This document shows positions 8,383-16,459 of a stretch of DNA of 27,354 nucleotides, in pieces. The notes under the pieces are model-generated. The model saw only the letters and a list, made by a program, of their open reading frames with translations. It was not told the origin of the DNA and did not search any database. Both the position numbers and the translations under genes were made by a program. The first letter of the stretch is position 1, and every line of letters begins with the position of its first letter. Source of the DNA: Candidatus Latescibacter anaerobius SCGC AAA252-E07 (GTDB taxonomy: Bacteria; Latescibacterota; Latescibacteria; Latescibacterales; Latescibacteraceae); the NCBI GenBank assembly GCA_000403035.1, contig AQSL01000130.1, forward strand, positions 1 to 27,354, written 5' to 3'.

Positions 8383-9807
8383 TTATGGTTTGAATACAGA
8401 TATTTCTGTCCAATTTTTAACATGAGAGCCACCCTCAAGTTCGGTATCGTTAACATTAACACGTCTTACCATCATTACGGTTCCAGCCTCTGATTTGTAA
8501 TCGTAACCTGATTGATGAATAACATAGTGAATACCATCGGTTTTACCAAGGTACATGATTATATGGCCGGAATCACCAACCAGTGTCAGAGCAGGTTCGC
8601 ATGAATCGAGAATCTCATATTTTGTGTTTTTCGGAGTTTCTCGTGGGAAAACATACACGTGGTCGGTAGAATGCAGTTGATGTGTAGTCCAGCGCGGCAA
8701 TAAAATGCCGAACGTTTTGTAAACTACCCGTATTGTACCACAGCAATCTCTTTCGTTGTTTGAATCAGCCCAGCCATAAGGGCGGTATAGTAGTGAAAAT
8801 ATTGTAGTTAAAATATTGCGCTGTGAAAATTTCTGGTACCCGACGCTTACACCGGAATCGGGTTTTACCCAACCGGTAACCGGTTTTAGTAAACCGTCCG
8901 CTCCACGGAACGGTACAATAACTTCATAACCGGAATCGCTTTTTGCATGGAGAGGAAGATGTGCTCCCATGTAAAAATCAGCAAGAAAAATGGTACATTC
9001 TTTATCGGCATACAGGGGTACTTTGTGACAGGTTACAACAATAAAGTTCTCAGCTTCTACAATCTTTTCAATCTGTTCAATTGTTCCTTCCGCAACATTC
9101 ACCGACGGTATCCACCCGAAAGCAGTTTCGCTCCTTACATAATACCAGTCATTGTTTTTTGAGGTATGGAGAATCGCAACCGGAGTTCCAAAATCCAGAG
9201 AGGCGGATTGAAGATGATCAAGCCATCCGCCGGCACTGCTCGAAACGGGTAAGTTCGTCGGCATGATACGGTTGAGAGTATGTGCGGTAAGAATGCCGTG
9301 ACGCGGAATCACGGTATCCGGTATTGAATCATAAGCGGTCATTTCATAGAGGTCATTTTTCATATCTTTGTCATATTCAATTTGACGTCTGTCGAAAAAG
9401 GTGCCATGCTCAAAATAGTCATGTTGACGTTTGAGTCGAGTCCGAAGACTGTCTGCGGGGAATGAGGTAATGGTGAGCGGATTCTCGAATTTGAACTGAA
9501 TGCCGATGATATCCTTTCTGTCAACAATACTTTGAATAGAAGAGGGATTTCCGTTAATATCGGTTGACTCGAATGATCTTGTACGGTTTTTTCTGTTAAG
9601 ACGGTGTATCTGCTCGGGTGTCAGAATAACTGTGTCGGGATTGCCTTTGATGCGGGATATCCAGAACTCGGGATGCTGCATTGCTTCTGTTGCCGGAGGG
9701 ATTACCCTGGGTGCAGTGTCGGCATATATTATACTATAGAATAGTATAATATAGAGTATATGGCAGAATAGTATTTTGAACCATTTTGTAAGATTATAAA
9801 TTGACAT
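8383..9807 (-). CDS. Exported NlpC/P60-family cell-wall hydrolase with SH3-like domains
   Basis: 474 residues. An N-terminal signal peptide or anchor covers about residues 8-30 (hydrophobic, ending YSIIYADTAP). An N-terminal helical domain follows, then two SH3-like domains: about 160-240, with GTPVAILHTSKNNDWYYVRS and GWIPSVNVA, and about 245-325, with VPLYADKE and GWVKPD. The NlpC/P60 catalytic domain is at about 328-470. The catalytic Cys is C355 in NERDCCGTIR (family form DCSGF/L), the His is H415 in GDSGHIIMYLG, and the third residue is probably H431 in VIHQSGY. The family cleaves gamma-D-Glu to diaminopimelate or related bonds in peptidoglycan or muropeptides. The ATG has AGGA seven bases upstream. 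It lies 71 bases downstream of hypB with no functional link evident. A striking inverted repeat lies in its signal-peptide codons. Confidence 0.88.
   Translation of the reverse strand: MSIYNLTKWFKILFCHILYIILFYSIIYADTAPRVIPPATEAMQHPEFWISRIKGNPDTVILTPEQIHRLNRKNRTRSFESTDINGNPSSIQSIVDRKDIIGIQFKFENPLTITSFPADSLRTRLKRQHDYFEHGTFFDRRQIEYDKDMKNDLYEMTAYDSIPDTVIPRHGILTAHTLNRIMPTNLPVSSSAGGWLDHLQSASLDFGTPVAILHTSKNNDWYYVRSETAFGWIPSVNVAEGTIEQIEKIVEAENFIVVTCHKVPLYADKECTIFLADFYMGAHLPLHAKSDSGYEVIVPFRGADGLLKPVTGWVKPDSGVSVGYQKFSQRNILTTIFSLLYRPYGWADSNNERDCCGTIRVVYKTFGILLPRWTTHQLHSTDHVYVFPRETPKNTKYEILDSCEPALTLVGDSGHIIMYLGKTDGIHYVIHQSGYDYKSEAGTVMMVRRVNVNDTELEGGSHVKNWTEISVFKP
9725..9753. repeat. Perfect 13-bp inverted repeat with 3-nt loop inside the NlpC/P60 signal-peptide codons
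   Basis: TATATTATACTAT, AGA, then ATAGTATAATATA. The transcript of the minus strand would fold here, 55-83 bases after the start codon. A related AT palindrome, TATTATATAATA, lies upstream of the gene at 9838-9849. AT-only palindromes arise easily in AT-rich DNA, so function is uncertain. Confidence 0.6.
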
Positions 9808-9878
9808 TATATCATCCTAATATGTTATAAATACTTGTATTATATAATATACTATTATACTTGTTTTACCGATAAAAA

Positions 9879-10544
9879 TTATGAGTTTTGCTTTTCGTCT
9901 ACTTTTTCTTTTATCCATGCCACAAAGCTTTCGGCATTATGCCCTGTTCGTGCCGATATCCTCATAACTTCTATACCGGGATTTGTTGCGCGAACATTAG
10001 CTTCAAGGAGATCCACATCCGCCTCAAGTGCATCGGCAACATCAACCTTGTTTATCAAAGCAAGACTTGCATTTTGGAAGAGCAGGGGATATTTAAGCGG
10101 TTTGTCCTCTCCCTCGGTAACGCTTACCATGGCAATCTTGTGATCCTCTCCAATGTCAACACCCGAGGGACAAACAAGGTTACCGACATTTTCGATAACA
10201 ACAAGATCAAGGTTATCAAGATCAAGATTTTCGAATGACTTTTCAGCTGCTTTAGGAGATATGAAACAGCCGGTTATGGCATTGGCGATCATCTCAACGG
10301 TTAATCCGGCTGTTTCCAGACGGTCGGCATCGTTTCTTGTCGCACAGTCAGCTTCGATAACAGCCAGGCGTAATTCCTTCGAAAGTTCGGGCAATACAAG
10401 TTCAAGAAATGTCGTTTTTCCGCTGCCCGGGGAACTTATCAGGTTAATAGCCAGTATTCTCCGTGATTTGAGCTGCTCACGGATACCGGCAGCGATCAGT
10501 TTCTTCTCTTCGCGCGGATCCTTATTAACAATTATTTTACTCAT
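9879..10544 (-). CDS. hypB: Hydrogenase nickel-incorporation GTPase HypB
   Basis: 221 residues, the usual size for a HypB without the N-terminal CxxCGC motif or His-rich nickel store. It hydrolyses GTP to help HypA deliver nickel to the hydrogenase large subunit in the cytoplasm. The P-loop SSPGSGKTT is at about 37-45. The switch region ENVGNLVCPSG contains C125, and the base-recognition motif NKVD is at about 165. Oddly, the GTPase-domain metal site, usually a Cys-His pair in a GxxCHLDA-like stretch, reads TGCFISP, so C93 is kept but the His is F94. It starts inside the end of hypA (ATGA overlap), which points to translational coupling. It is the last gene of the hypCDEAB run. Confidence 0.93.
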   Translation of the reverse strand: MSKIIVNKDPREEKKLIAAGIREQLKSRRILAINLISSPGSGKTTFLELVLPELSKELRLAVIEADCATRNDADRLETAGLTVEMIANAITGCFISPKAAEKSFENLDLDNLDLVVIENVGNLVCPSGVDIGEDHKIAMVSVTEGEDKPLKYPLLFQNASLALINKVDVADALEADVDLLEANVRATNPGIEVMRISARTGHNAESFVAWIKEKVDEKQNS

Positions 10545-10885
10545 ACATCCACCTCGATTGAAGATATTATAATTTCATTACCTTTTACCAAATTCATCGG
10601 TTCACCGCAGTCGGGGCAGAACATCACAGGGATGTCAAGCTCATGTTCGGTATTACATTTCGGGCAGCCTGCGACTATTCCTTGCACGGTTATAATCAAC
10701 TCGGCATGTTCAAGAGGTGTGTCCGGCTTTCCCATGTCGAAAAACATTTGCATAGATTCGGGAACCATTCCCTGGCAGACACCCACCGTGACATGAACGG
10801 ATTTCACCTCTCCGGTTACGTTTTCATCGGTAATAGTGGTAAGAACCGTATCCATTATTGATTGTGTAATTGATCCCTCATGCAT
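10541..10885 (-). CDS. hypA: Hydrogenase nickel-incorporation protein HypA
   Basis: 114 residues, full length for the family. HypA is a nickel metallochaperone that works with HypB. The N-terminal nickel site begins MHE (Met1, His2, Glu3). The zinc site is formed by C74 and C77 (GCPKC) and C90 and C93 (FCPDC). The start overlaps the hypE stop by one base, with GAGGA seven bases upstream inside hypE. It overlaps hypB by four bases at the other end. The pattern is that of a tightly coupled operon. Confidence 0.95.
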   Translation of the reverse strand: MHEGSITQSIMDTVLTTITDENVTGEVKSVHVTVGVCQGMVPESMQMFFDMGKPDTPLEHAELIITVQGIVAGCPKCNTEHELDIPVMFCPDCGEPMNLVKGNEIIISSIEVDV

Positions 10886-11898
10886 CAGCAGATCCTCGGT
10901 AATCCCTCTTCAAGCGGCATTTCAATAATACGACGGGTGCCTATAGAAGTTTCAAGAATAACCCGTCCGCGTTTGTTCGTTTTTTCAACATGCCCGATAA
11001 CAACAGCATTTTTCCCATACGGATCATCCCGAAGGGCTTTCAGGACAGCATCAACTGCTTCCTGTGCGACGAAAAGCAGCGCCTTACCCTCATTTGCCAG
11101 TGTTAATGTGTCAAGACCCAGAATTTCAAGAAACATGCTTACTTCGTTTCTCACAGGCAGTTTGTCTTCCTCTATAACAATTTCAAAACCGGTATCGCCT
11201 GCAAATTCGTTGAGTGTCGCTGAAATGCCTCCGCGGGTTGGGTCACGCATGGCATGAAGGTTTTCTCCGGCAACAGATGCCGCTCTGGCAATCATTTCGT
11301 TGAGAGGCGCGCAGTCGCTGAGCAGGGTGCGGGAAAACCCGAGGTTTTCGCGGACATTTAATATTGCCGCGCCGTGATCGCCGATTGTACCGGAGATCAA
11401 AACTGCATCGCCTTCACAGATGTATTCGGGACCGACCGGACCGTAAATCTGGGTTCCGAATCCGGTCGTATTAATAAAGATTCCATCAATCACACCCTTC
11501 TCGACCACCTTTGTATCCCCGGTGATTACCTGTGTGCCTGTTATACGACAGGTAGTGCCGACTGATTCCAGGATAGTCCGCAGTTTTTCAATTTCGAATC
11601 CCTCTTCGATAATCAGGGCAAGCGAGATATACTTTGGCTGTGCTCCCATCATAACAATATCGTTTACGGTGCCGGCGACTGCAAGTTTGCCGATATCTCC
11701 GCCGGGAAAAAACAGAGGTGATACGGTAAAACTGTCGGTTGAGACAACGACAGGTTCCTTTAAATCATTTACCACTGCTGCATCGAGGGTTACCGGATGG
11801 TCATTATTCCCCGTAAGGGCAGGATGAATGATTTCATCGAGCAGATCCTGCATAAGCTTTCCGCCAAACCCGTGTGCCAGTCGAATGGTTTCAGGCAT
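10885..11898 (-). CDS. hypE: Carbamoyl-phosphate-derived cyanide synthesis protein HypE
   Basis: 337 residues from the ATG at 11898. I prefer this over an in-frame ATG at 11946 because GGAGGAGG sits six bases upstream, and because MPETIRLAHGFGGKLMQDLL matches the usual HypE start. HypE takes the carbamoyl group from HypF onto its C-terminal Cys and dehydrates it to the thiocyanate that becomes the cyanide ligands of the NiFe site. The C-terminal signature ending PRIC, with the acceptor Cys last, is intact. The AIRS-type ATP-binding motifs include VNDIVMMGAQPKYISLALII near residue 70 and MRDPTRGGISATLNEFA near 220. It overlaps the end of hypD by eight bases. Its usual partner HypF is not in this window. 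Confidence 0.95.
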   Translation of the reverse strand: MPETIRLAHGFGGKLMQDLLDEIIHPALTGNNDHPVTLDAAVVNDLKEPVVVSTDSFTVSPLFFPGGDIGKLAVAGTVNDIVMMGAQPKYISLALIIEEGFEIEKLRTILESVGTTCRITGTQVITGDTKVVEKGVIDGIFINTTGFGTQIYGPVGPEYICEGDAVLISGTIGDHGAAILNVRENLGFSRTLLSDCAPLNEMIARAASVAGENLHAMRDPTRGGISATLNEFAGDTGFEIVIEEDKLPVRNEVSMFLEILGLDTLTLANEGKALLFVAQEAVDAVLKALRDDPYGKNAVVIGHVEKTNKRGRVILETSIGTRRIIEMPLEEGLPRIC

Positions 11899-12988
11899 TG
11901 CATTCCTCCTCCGGATACAGGAAGTGTGCCCGGCAGGTACCTTCACTGCCTACCATGCAGGGGCCCTGAGGATTTTGCGGCATGCATTTTTTGCCAAAAA
12001 GACCGCAATCTTCCGGCTGACTTCTTCCGGTTAGCACCAGATGGCAGATGCATCCCTTCATTTTATCCTCGGCAGGTATTTCTTCCATATCATAATGTTC
12101 GAGAGCGTTGTGATGTTTGAACGCATCTTTTAATGCAAAGCCTGTTCCCGGCAGTATACCGATTCCACGCCATGCGGCATCTCGAAGTGTAAATACTTCG
12201 GAAAGCATTTCCTGTGCCTTACGATTCCCTGTATTTCTTACCGCACGTTTATAACAGTTTGCGACAGACGGGCGGCCCTCCTTGATCTGACGAATAATGG
12301 AAAGAAGAGCGGCAAGAATATCTATGGGTTCAAAACCTGCTATTGCAGCAGCCCTGTTATACCGTTCAGGCAGAAATGTATACGGTCCGGTTCCGGTAAT
12401 TACCGATGCATGACCCGGCAGCAGGTAACCGGCAATCATACCCTCATCGGAAGCGGTCAGTACTTCGACCGCAGCCGGTACATATCTGTGGCAGCAGTAT
12501 ATCAGGAAATTATCCGGCAATCCGGCTTTTACTACTGCCGCAACCGGCGCAGCAGTCGTTTCGAATCCGACACTGAAGAAGATAACGGTGCGGTCCGGAT
12601 TATCCAGAGCAAGTTTCTGTGCATCATGAACGCTGTAAATAACCCGGATATCAGCGCCCCTGCCGCGGCTGTCCAGAATGGAACCAGTGGAAGTCGGTAC
12701 ACGCACCATATCGCCATACGTGCAGAGAATTGGATTATCGGTATGAAGCGCTAATTCTATTGCGGTTGCTATGACCGATGCAGGAGTTATACATACGGGA
12801 CATCCGGGACCAGCAATGAGTGAAACGTTATCCGGCAGAAGCTGGCGGAGACCATAACGACCGAGTTCATGTTCGTGAGTGCCACATACGTGCATGATTT
12901 TCTGTAGTCCAAGGCCTTTTGAAGCTTCATGGAGGGCTGATGTGAGTTCCCCGACGATTTTCCTGTCGTGAAAAACAGAAGCTTTCAT
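11891..12988 (-). CDS. hypD: Hydrogenase Fe(CN)2CO assembly scaffold HypD
   Basis: 365 residues, normal length. HypD with HypC holds the iron atom while the cyanide and carbonyl ligands are added. The conserved redox Cys motifs are present: C35 in VCGTHE, and C63 and C66 in GPGCPVC. The GFETTAAP motif is near residue 148. The C-terminal [4Fe-4S] region has Cys residues in GCICHLVLTGRSQPEDCG, KKCMPQ, GPCMVG and GTCRAHF. The start overlaps the hypC stop by four bases (ATGA). The end overlaps hypE. No sequence defects were seen. Confidence 0.96.
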   Translation of the reverse strand: MKASVFHDRKIVGELTSALHEASKGLGLQKIMHVCGTHEHELGRYGLRQLLPDNVSLIAGPGCPVCITPASVIATAIELALHTDNPILCTYGDMVRVPTSTGSILDSRGRGADIRVIYSVHDAQKLALDNPDRTVIFFSVGFETTAAPVAAVVKAGLPDNFLIYCCHRYVPAAVEVLTASDEGMIAGYLLPGHASVITGTGPYTFLPERYNRAAAIAGFEPIDILAALLSIIRQIKEGRPSVANCYKRAVRNTGNRKAQEMLSEVFTLRDAAWRGIGILPGTGFALKDAFKHHNALEHYDMEEIPAEDKMKGCICHLVLTGRSQPEDCGLFGKKCMPQNPQGPCMVGSEGTCRAHFLYPEEECNA

Positions 12989-13242
12989 GAAAGATTTATC
13001 TCCTCGGGAGCAAATTGATCTTCATTGAAAACGTAGTTTTCGTAAGACTCTAAAATTGCCTGCGCATCTTCATCTTCCAGTAATTCAATGGCCATACCGG
13101 CATGAACGAGCACATAATCGCCTGTCCGGGCTTCCGGAACGAGGTCTAATCTGACCTCCAGTGTTCCGCCGCCTGTATCAACCAGCCCGTTTGAATACCC
13201 GGAATCTATTTCAATCAGTTTGAGAGGTTTTGCAAGACACAT
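12985..13242 (-). CDS. hypC: Hydrogenase maturation chaperone HypC
   Basis: 85 residues from the ATG at 13242. An upstream in-frame ATG at 13266 is rejected: HypC needs Cys at position 2 (MCLAKPLKLI), which becomes N-terminal after Met removal, and AAGGA lies seven bases before 13242. The conserved His is H47 in YVLVHAGMAIE. The small acidic tail is usual. HypC shuttles the Fe(CN)2CO unit with HypD to the large-subunit precursor. It opens the hyp run, 272 bases downstream of the receiver gene, so a separate promoter may exist in that gap. Confidence 0.95.
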   Translation of the reverse strand: MCLAKPLKLIEIDSGYSNGLVDTGGGTLEVRLDLVPEARTGDYVLVHAGMAIELLEDEDAQAILESYENYVFNEDQFAPEEINLS

Positions 13243-13514
13243 GCTATATTCCTTAATAGTAAGCAATGATAATTCAGCTTTCCTTTCCGGATGATGCCAT
13301 CACTACAAAAATAAATCACCGTATGCTCTTTCGATTTGTTCAGTAAAGGTTCAAACATGGTAATGGCATTATAAAGGAAAGAAGGAAATAAAAAATGAAA
13401 CACGCTGCTGAAGAAGTTATTGGGTAGTTCAAAGATTATACCGTTAAAAGAAAAGGTTAACCTCATTGAAAGTAAAACACGGTTAACCACTATTCCTCTT
13501 TTCGTGAAACAAAA
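13243..13514. other. 272-bp gap between the receiver gene and hypC, with a repeated GGTTAACC palindrome
   Basis: No credible gene is seen. Two copies of the self-palindromic octamer GGTTAACC stand at 13455-13462 and 13481-13488, separated by 18 bases. They could form a hairpin or be a pair of protein-binding sites. The gap is unusually long for this otherwise tight operon and could hold a promoter for hypC. I cannot point to convincing boxes. Confidence 0.4.
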
Positions 13515-13892
13515 CTATTTTTTTAGCTTAATCTTAAGCGTTGAAAGTAATGTGTTGAAATCAACTGGTTTCTGGAATACACCGGTTAATCCAAGATCAG
13601 TGTAATCAACATTTAATGTAAGAGAATCACCAATCGATGATAACATATAAATCGGAGCTTCATTATTCAAGAGTTTCAGTTCTTTGACATATTTTCTGCC
13701 CGCGTCAACTTCCTCCATCATTAAATCTACAATAATGAAATCAGGATTTTCGCTTTTGAAAACCTTGAGACCTTCTTCAGCAGTCTTTGCTTCAACAACT
13801 ATGTAATCGTTTTTTTCAAGGACAATGCGAATCGAATCAAGAATATCCTGGTCATCATCGATACATAAAATTACAAATTTTCCGTCTTTCAT
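13515..13892 (-). CDS. Stand-alone response-regulator receiver protein (CheY/Spo0F-like, no output domain)
   Basis: 125 residues, just one receiver domain. The acidic pocket is D12-D14 (CIDDDQD), the phospho-acceptor is D56 in FIIVDLMMEE, the conserved Thr/Ser position is S85 or S86 (YMLSSIGD), and the switch Lys is K108 in FQKPVD. All key residues are present, so it should be phosphorylated by a histidine kinase. None is in the window, and there is no DNA-binding or enzymatic output part. It lies between the hydrogenase protease (43-base gap) and hypC on the same strand, so it is probably co-transcribed with the hydrogenase genes. A link to hydrogenase regulation is suggested only by position. 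Confidence 0.88.
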   Translation of the reverse strand: MKDGKFVILCIDDDQDILDSIRIVLEKNDYIVVEAKTAEEGLKVFKSENPDFIIVDLMMEEVDAGRKYVKELKLLNNEAPIYMLSSIGDSLTLNVDYTDLGLTGVFQKPVDFNTLLSTLKIKLKK

Positions 13893-13935
13893 CTTTTACT
13901 ATCTCCGTACCCTATTATTATTAAAAAATATTACT

Positions 13936-14412
13936 TCATTGAACCGCTTTATGAAATGAACCCGATTGTAAAATTGGTATTAAAAAATGTAATGCTTTTT
14001 GCATATTTTCCAAAGCTTTTTTCGTCATTGTTTCTTTAAACATAGAAAATGAATAGCCCCGGATACCAAACACATATGCCTCTGTCCTTGCATTAAAAAG
14101 CTCTTTTGCCAATCCCATGACACCTTCAGGTGTAATATTATGACTGCTAAAACTCACCTTATGTTTGGGTGTCAGTTGGGAAAAGTAAAAAGGTTTCTCG
14201 CCTTCGATTGAAGCATCGATAAATATCACGACATCATGTTCTGCAACCGCCGATGAATCTTCAACAGTAAGCTGATAATCGGAATCAATAGTTATTCCTT
14301 CGATATTAAGTTTTTCGATTGCTTCAGCTACAGCCGGTCCGAGGCCGTCATCTTCACGTGCCGGATTTCCATATCCGATTACAAGGATTTTTTTTGAAGC
14401 GGCGAATGTCAA
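13936..14412 (-). CDS. [NiFe]-hydrogenase maturation endopeptidase (HoxW/HycI-type)
   Basis: 158 residues. Enzymes of this family remove the C-terminal extension of the large subunit after nickel insertion, which closes the active site. The N-terminal motif VIGYGNPAREDDGLGP carries the conserved acidic metal-sensing residues. The second motif, SSHNITPEGVMGLA, carries the conserved His. DAS in VIFIDASIEGEKP is also typical. The ATG overlaps the stop of the large-subunit gene by four bases, so substrate and protease are translationally coupled. HoxW is the likely equivalent, but I leave the symbol open. Confidence 0.9.
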   Translation of the reverse strand: MTFAASKKILVIGYGNPAREDDGLGPAVAEAIEKLNIEGITIDSDYQLTVEDSSAVAEHDVVIFIDASIEGEKPFYFSQLTPKHKVSFSSHNITPEGVMGLAKELFNARTEAYVFGIRGYSFSMFKETMTKKALENMQKALHFLIPILQSGSFHKAVQ

Positions 14413-15854
14413 TTTTTGACTTTCCTGTCAATCAGATTTTCTTCACAGTCGTATAATTCAACGATAAGCGGCATCTGGCCCATTGCATGAGTTGCACAGG
14501 ACAGACACGGATCGTACGCCCGAATCACAACCTCAATATGGTTCAATAATCCCTCGGTAATCTCATTTCCGGAGAGATAATCATTGGCGACCCTTTGAAC
14601 GGCCTGGTTCATAGGTTCATTGTTATTGGTTGTCGATACGATAAGGTTCGCCATGGTTACCTGATCGTCTTTATTGACACGGTAATGATGAAACAGGGTA
14701 CCACGCGGCGCTTCAAGGAGGCCGATTCCCTCCTCACGGCGGTCACCCGTAACAACCAGATCAGTGCCCTGAAGATCCGTATCGTGGAGCAGTTCTTTGA
14801 TTTTTTCGATTGAATGTAGCGTCTCAATCATTCGTGTCCAGTGGTATGCCATGGAAATATTATTCGGTTTTCCGTCAGTTAAAGCCATGAATTCCTTACG
14901 GGCAGCTTCGGCTTCAGGAGTATCAATAAAGTCGCAGGCGTTAACACGTGCCAGCGGACCGACACGATACCACCCTTTTTCAGGACCGATAGATTTAAGA
15001 AACGGGAATTTCATATATGACCATGGACGAACTTCCTCGGCGATGTAATCAAGGTAATTTTGATAATCAATGTCATCAAGTATCCTGTTGCCTTCAGCGT
15101 CTATAACACGTAAATTCCCGTGATAAATATCCATGGCGCCATCGTCACGGACAAGTGACATGTGGTTTGAATCAAATGAACCGAATGACGATAATTTTTC
15201 AAGGTTTTCCACGGTATAATCTTTCGCGATTTTCAGCGCTTCACGGCCCCATATAATCATCTGGTCGATATCTTTCAAAAAGATATCACGTTCTTCGATT
15301 GAAAGGTTCTTGTTAATTCCGCCGGGAATAGCTCCGGTGCCGTGAATTTTTTTGCCTGCGGTGGCTTTGATAATTTCCTGACCGTATTTACGCATCATAA
15401 CGCCCTGAACTGCAAGGTCAGGGAATTTTTTGGCTACGCCGATAACATTCCGTATTGCAGGATCGGCATTGAAACCGAAAAGCAAATCCGGTGAACACAG
15501 ATGAAAAAAGTGCAGCGCATGTGACTGTAAAAACTGACCGTAATGCATAAGACGGCGCATTTTTTCAGCGGTGGGAGTCAATGTTTTTGCTCCGACAATC
15601 ATATCCATTGCTTTTGCAGCAGCCAGGTGGTGGCTTACAGGACAGATTCCGCACAGTCTCTGAACAAGCACGGGTGTTTCCCAGTAAGGGCGTCCCTGAA
15701 TAAAACGCTCAAAACCGCGGAACTCGACTATATGAAGTCGGGCTTGTTTCACCCGATTATTTTCGTCAAGCAGAATTGAAACTTTCCCGTGTCCCTCGAC
15801 ACGAGTAACCGGTTCAATCACGATTTTTTTTAAATTATTTGTAGTTATTTCCAT
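14409..15854 (-). CDS. hoxH: NAD-coupled [NiFe]-hydrogenase large (catalytic) subunit HoxH
   Basis: 481 residues. It holds the NiFe active site where H2 is split or formed. The N-terminal motif is RLCGICPVSHH with C68, C71 and H75. The C-terminal motif is DPCLSCATH with C450 and C453. Processing should occur after H456, releasing a 25-residue tail starting AMGQMPL. The start IEPVTRVEGHGKVSI and the stretch FRGFERFIQGRPYWETP are characteristic of group 3 enzymes, with closest likeness to group 3d HoxH. GAGGA lies nine bases before the ATG. It follows hoxY by 26 bases and overlaps the protease gene. All four metal-binding Cys residues are intact. Confidence 0.95.
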   Translation of the reverse strand: MEITTNNLKKIVIEPVTRVEGHGKVSILLDENNRVKQARLHIVEFRGFERFIQGRPYWETPVLVQRLCGICPVSHHLAAAKAMDMIVGAKTLTPTAEKMRRLMHYGQFLQSHALHFFHLCSPDLLFGFNADPAIRNVIGVAKKFPDLAVQGVMMRKYGQEIIKATAGKKIHGTGAIPGGINKNLSIEERDIFLKDIDQMIIWGREALKIAKDYTVENLEKLSSFGSFDSNHMSLVRDDGAMDIYHGNLRVIDAEGNRILDDIDYQNYLDYIAEEVRPWSYMKFPFLKSIGPEKGWYRVGPLARVNACDFIDTPEAEAARKEFMALTDGKPNNISMAYHWTRMIETLHSIEKIKELLHDTDLQGTDLVVTGDRREEGIGLLEAPRGTLFHHYRVNKDDQVTMANLIVSTTNNNEPMNQAVQRVANDYLSGNEITEGLLNHIEVVIRAYDPCLSCATHAMGQMPLIVELYDCEENLIDRKVKN

Positions 15855-15880
15855 GTAATTTTATCCTCGTAGTGTCAAAA

Positions 15881-16426
15881 TCAGTCGTATTTAATTAATT
15901 CATATTTCAGATCAAGTGGTTTGTTATTCAATAATGCAACGAGAGTTTCCCATATAGCATCCGCAGAGGGAGGGCAGCCGGGAATATGGTAATCTATCTT
16001 AACTACTTCATGACATGGGTATACTTTATTGAGAAGCAGCGGTATTTCAGGATCATTCGGAATTTGTTTGCCCGGATTGTATACAGAGGGTCCGTTAAGG
16101 TATGCTTCATCGAGACATTCCTTGAGCGGTATGGTATTACGCATTGCCGGGAGTCCACCCATGGTTGCACAGTCACCGACAGAAATGAGAATGTCACAGT
16201 GTTTACGAAAATCTTGAAGCACGCGGACGTTTTCTTCGTTAGCGCATCCACCTTCAATAAGCCCTACAAGGCAACGGCCTGTAAATTCCTTAATATCATT
16301 TACAGGGGATTTGTCAAAATCAACCAGTTCAATAAGTTTGAGTATACGATCATCAATATCAAGTAGTGACATGTGACAACCAAAACAACCCGCCAGTGAA
16401 GTGGTTGCAACTTTAGGTTTTTCCAT
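15881..16426 (-). CDS. hoxY: NAD-coupled [NiFe]-hydrogenase small subunit HoxY
   Basis: 181 residues from the ATG at 16426, preferred over an in-frame TTG one codon upstream because AAGGAG lies seven bases before it. HoxY carries the proximal [4Fe-4S] cluster that passes electrons from HoxH to HoxU. Likely ligands are C14 and C17 (AGCFGCH), C86 (VGDCATMGG) and C151 (PGCPPSAD). The short form with no Tat signal and no extra C-terminal clusters fits a soluble cytoplasmic group 3d enzyme. It lies 33 bases after hoxU and 26 before hoxH. Confidence 0.94.
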   Translation of the reverse strand: MEKPKVATTSLAGCFGCHMSLLDIDDRILKLIELVDFDKSPVNDIKEFTGRCLVGLIEGGCANEENVRVLQDFRKHCDILISVGDCATMGGLPAMRNTIPLKECLDEAYLNGPSVYNPGKQIPNDPEIPLLLNKVYPCHEVVKIDYHIPGCPPSADAIWETLVALLNNKPLDLKYELIKYD

Positions 16427-16459
16427 CAATTAGCTCCTTGCTTATTCTATATTCTTTCA

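Noticed and set aside
11898..11946. A longer start for hypE
   Set aside because: The extra 16 residues are encoded within hypD and lack a ribosome site, while the ATG at 11898 has GGAGGAGG upstream.
13215..13490. A 91-residue minus-strand frame between the receiver gene and hypC
   Set aside because: It overlaps the hypC start, has no ribosome site or recognisable motif, and has a composition unlike a protein.
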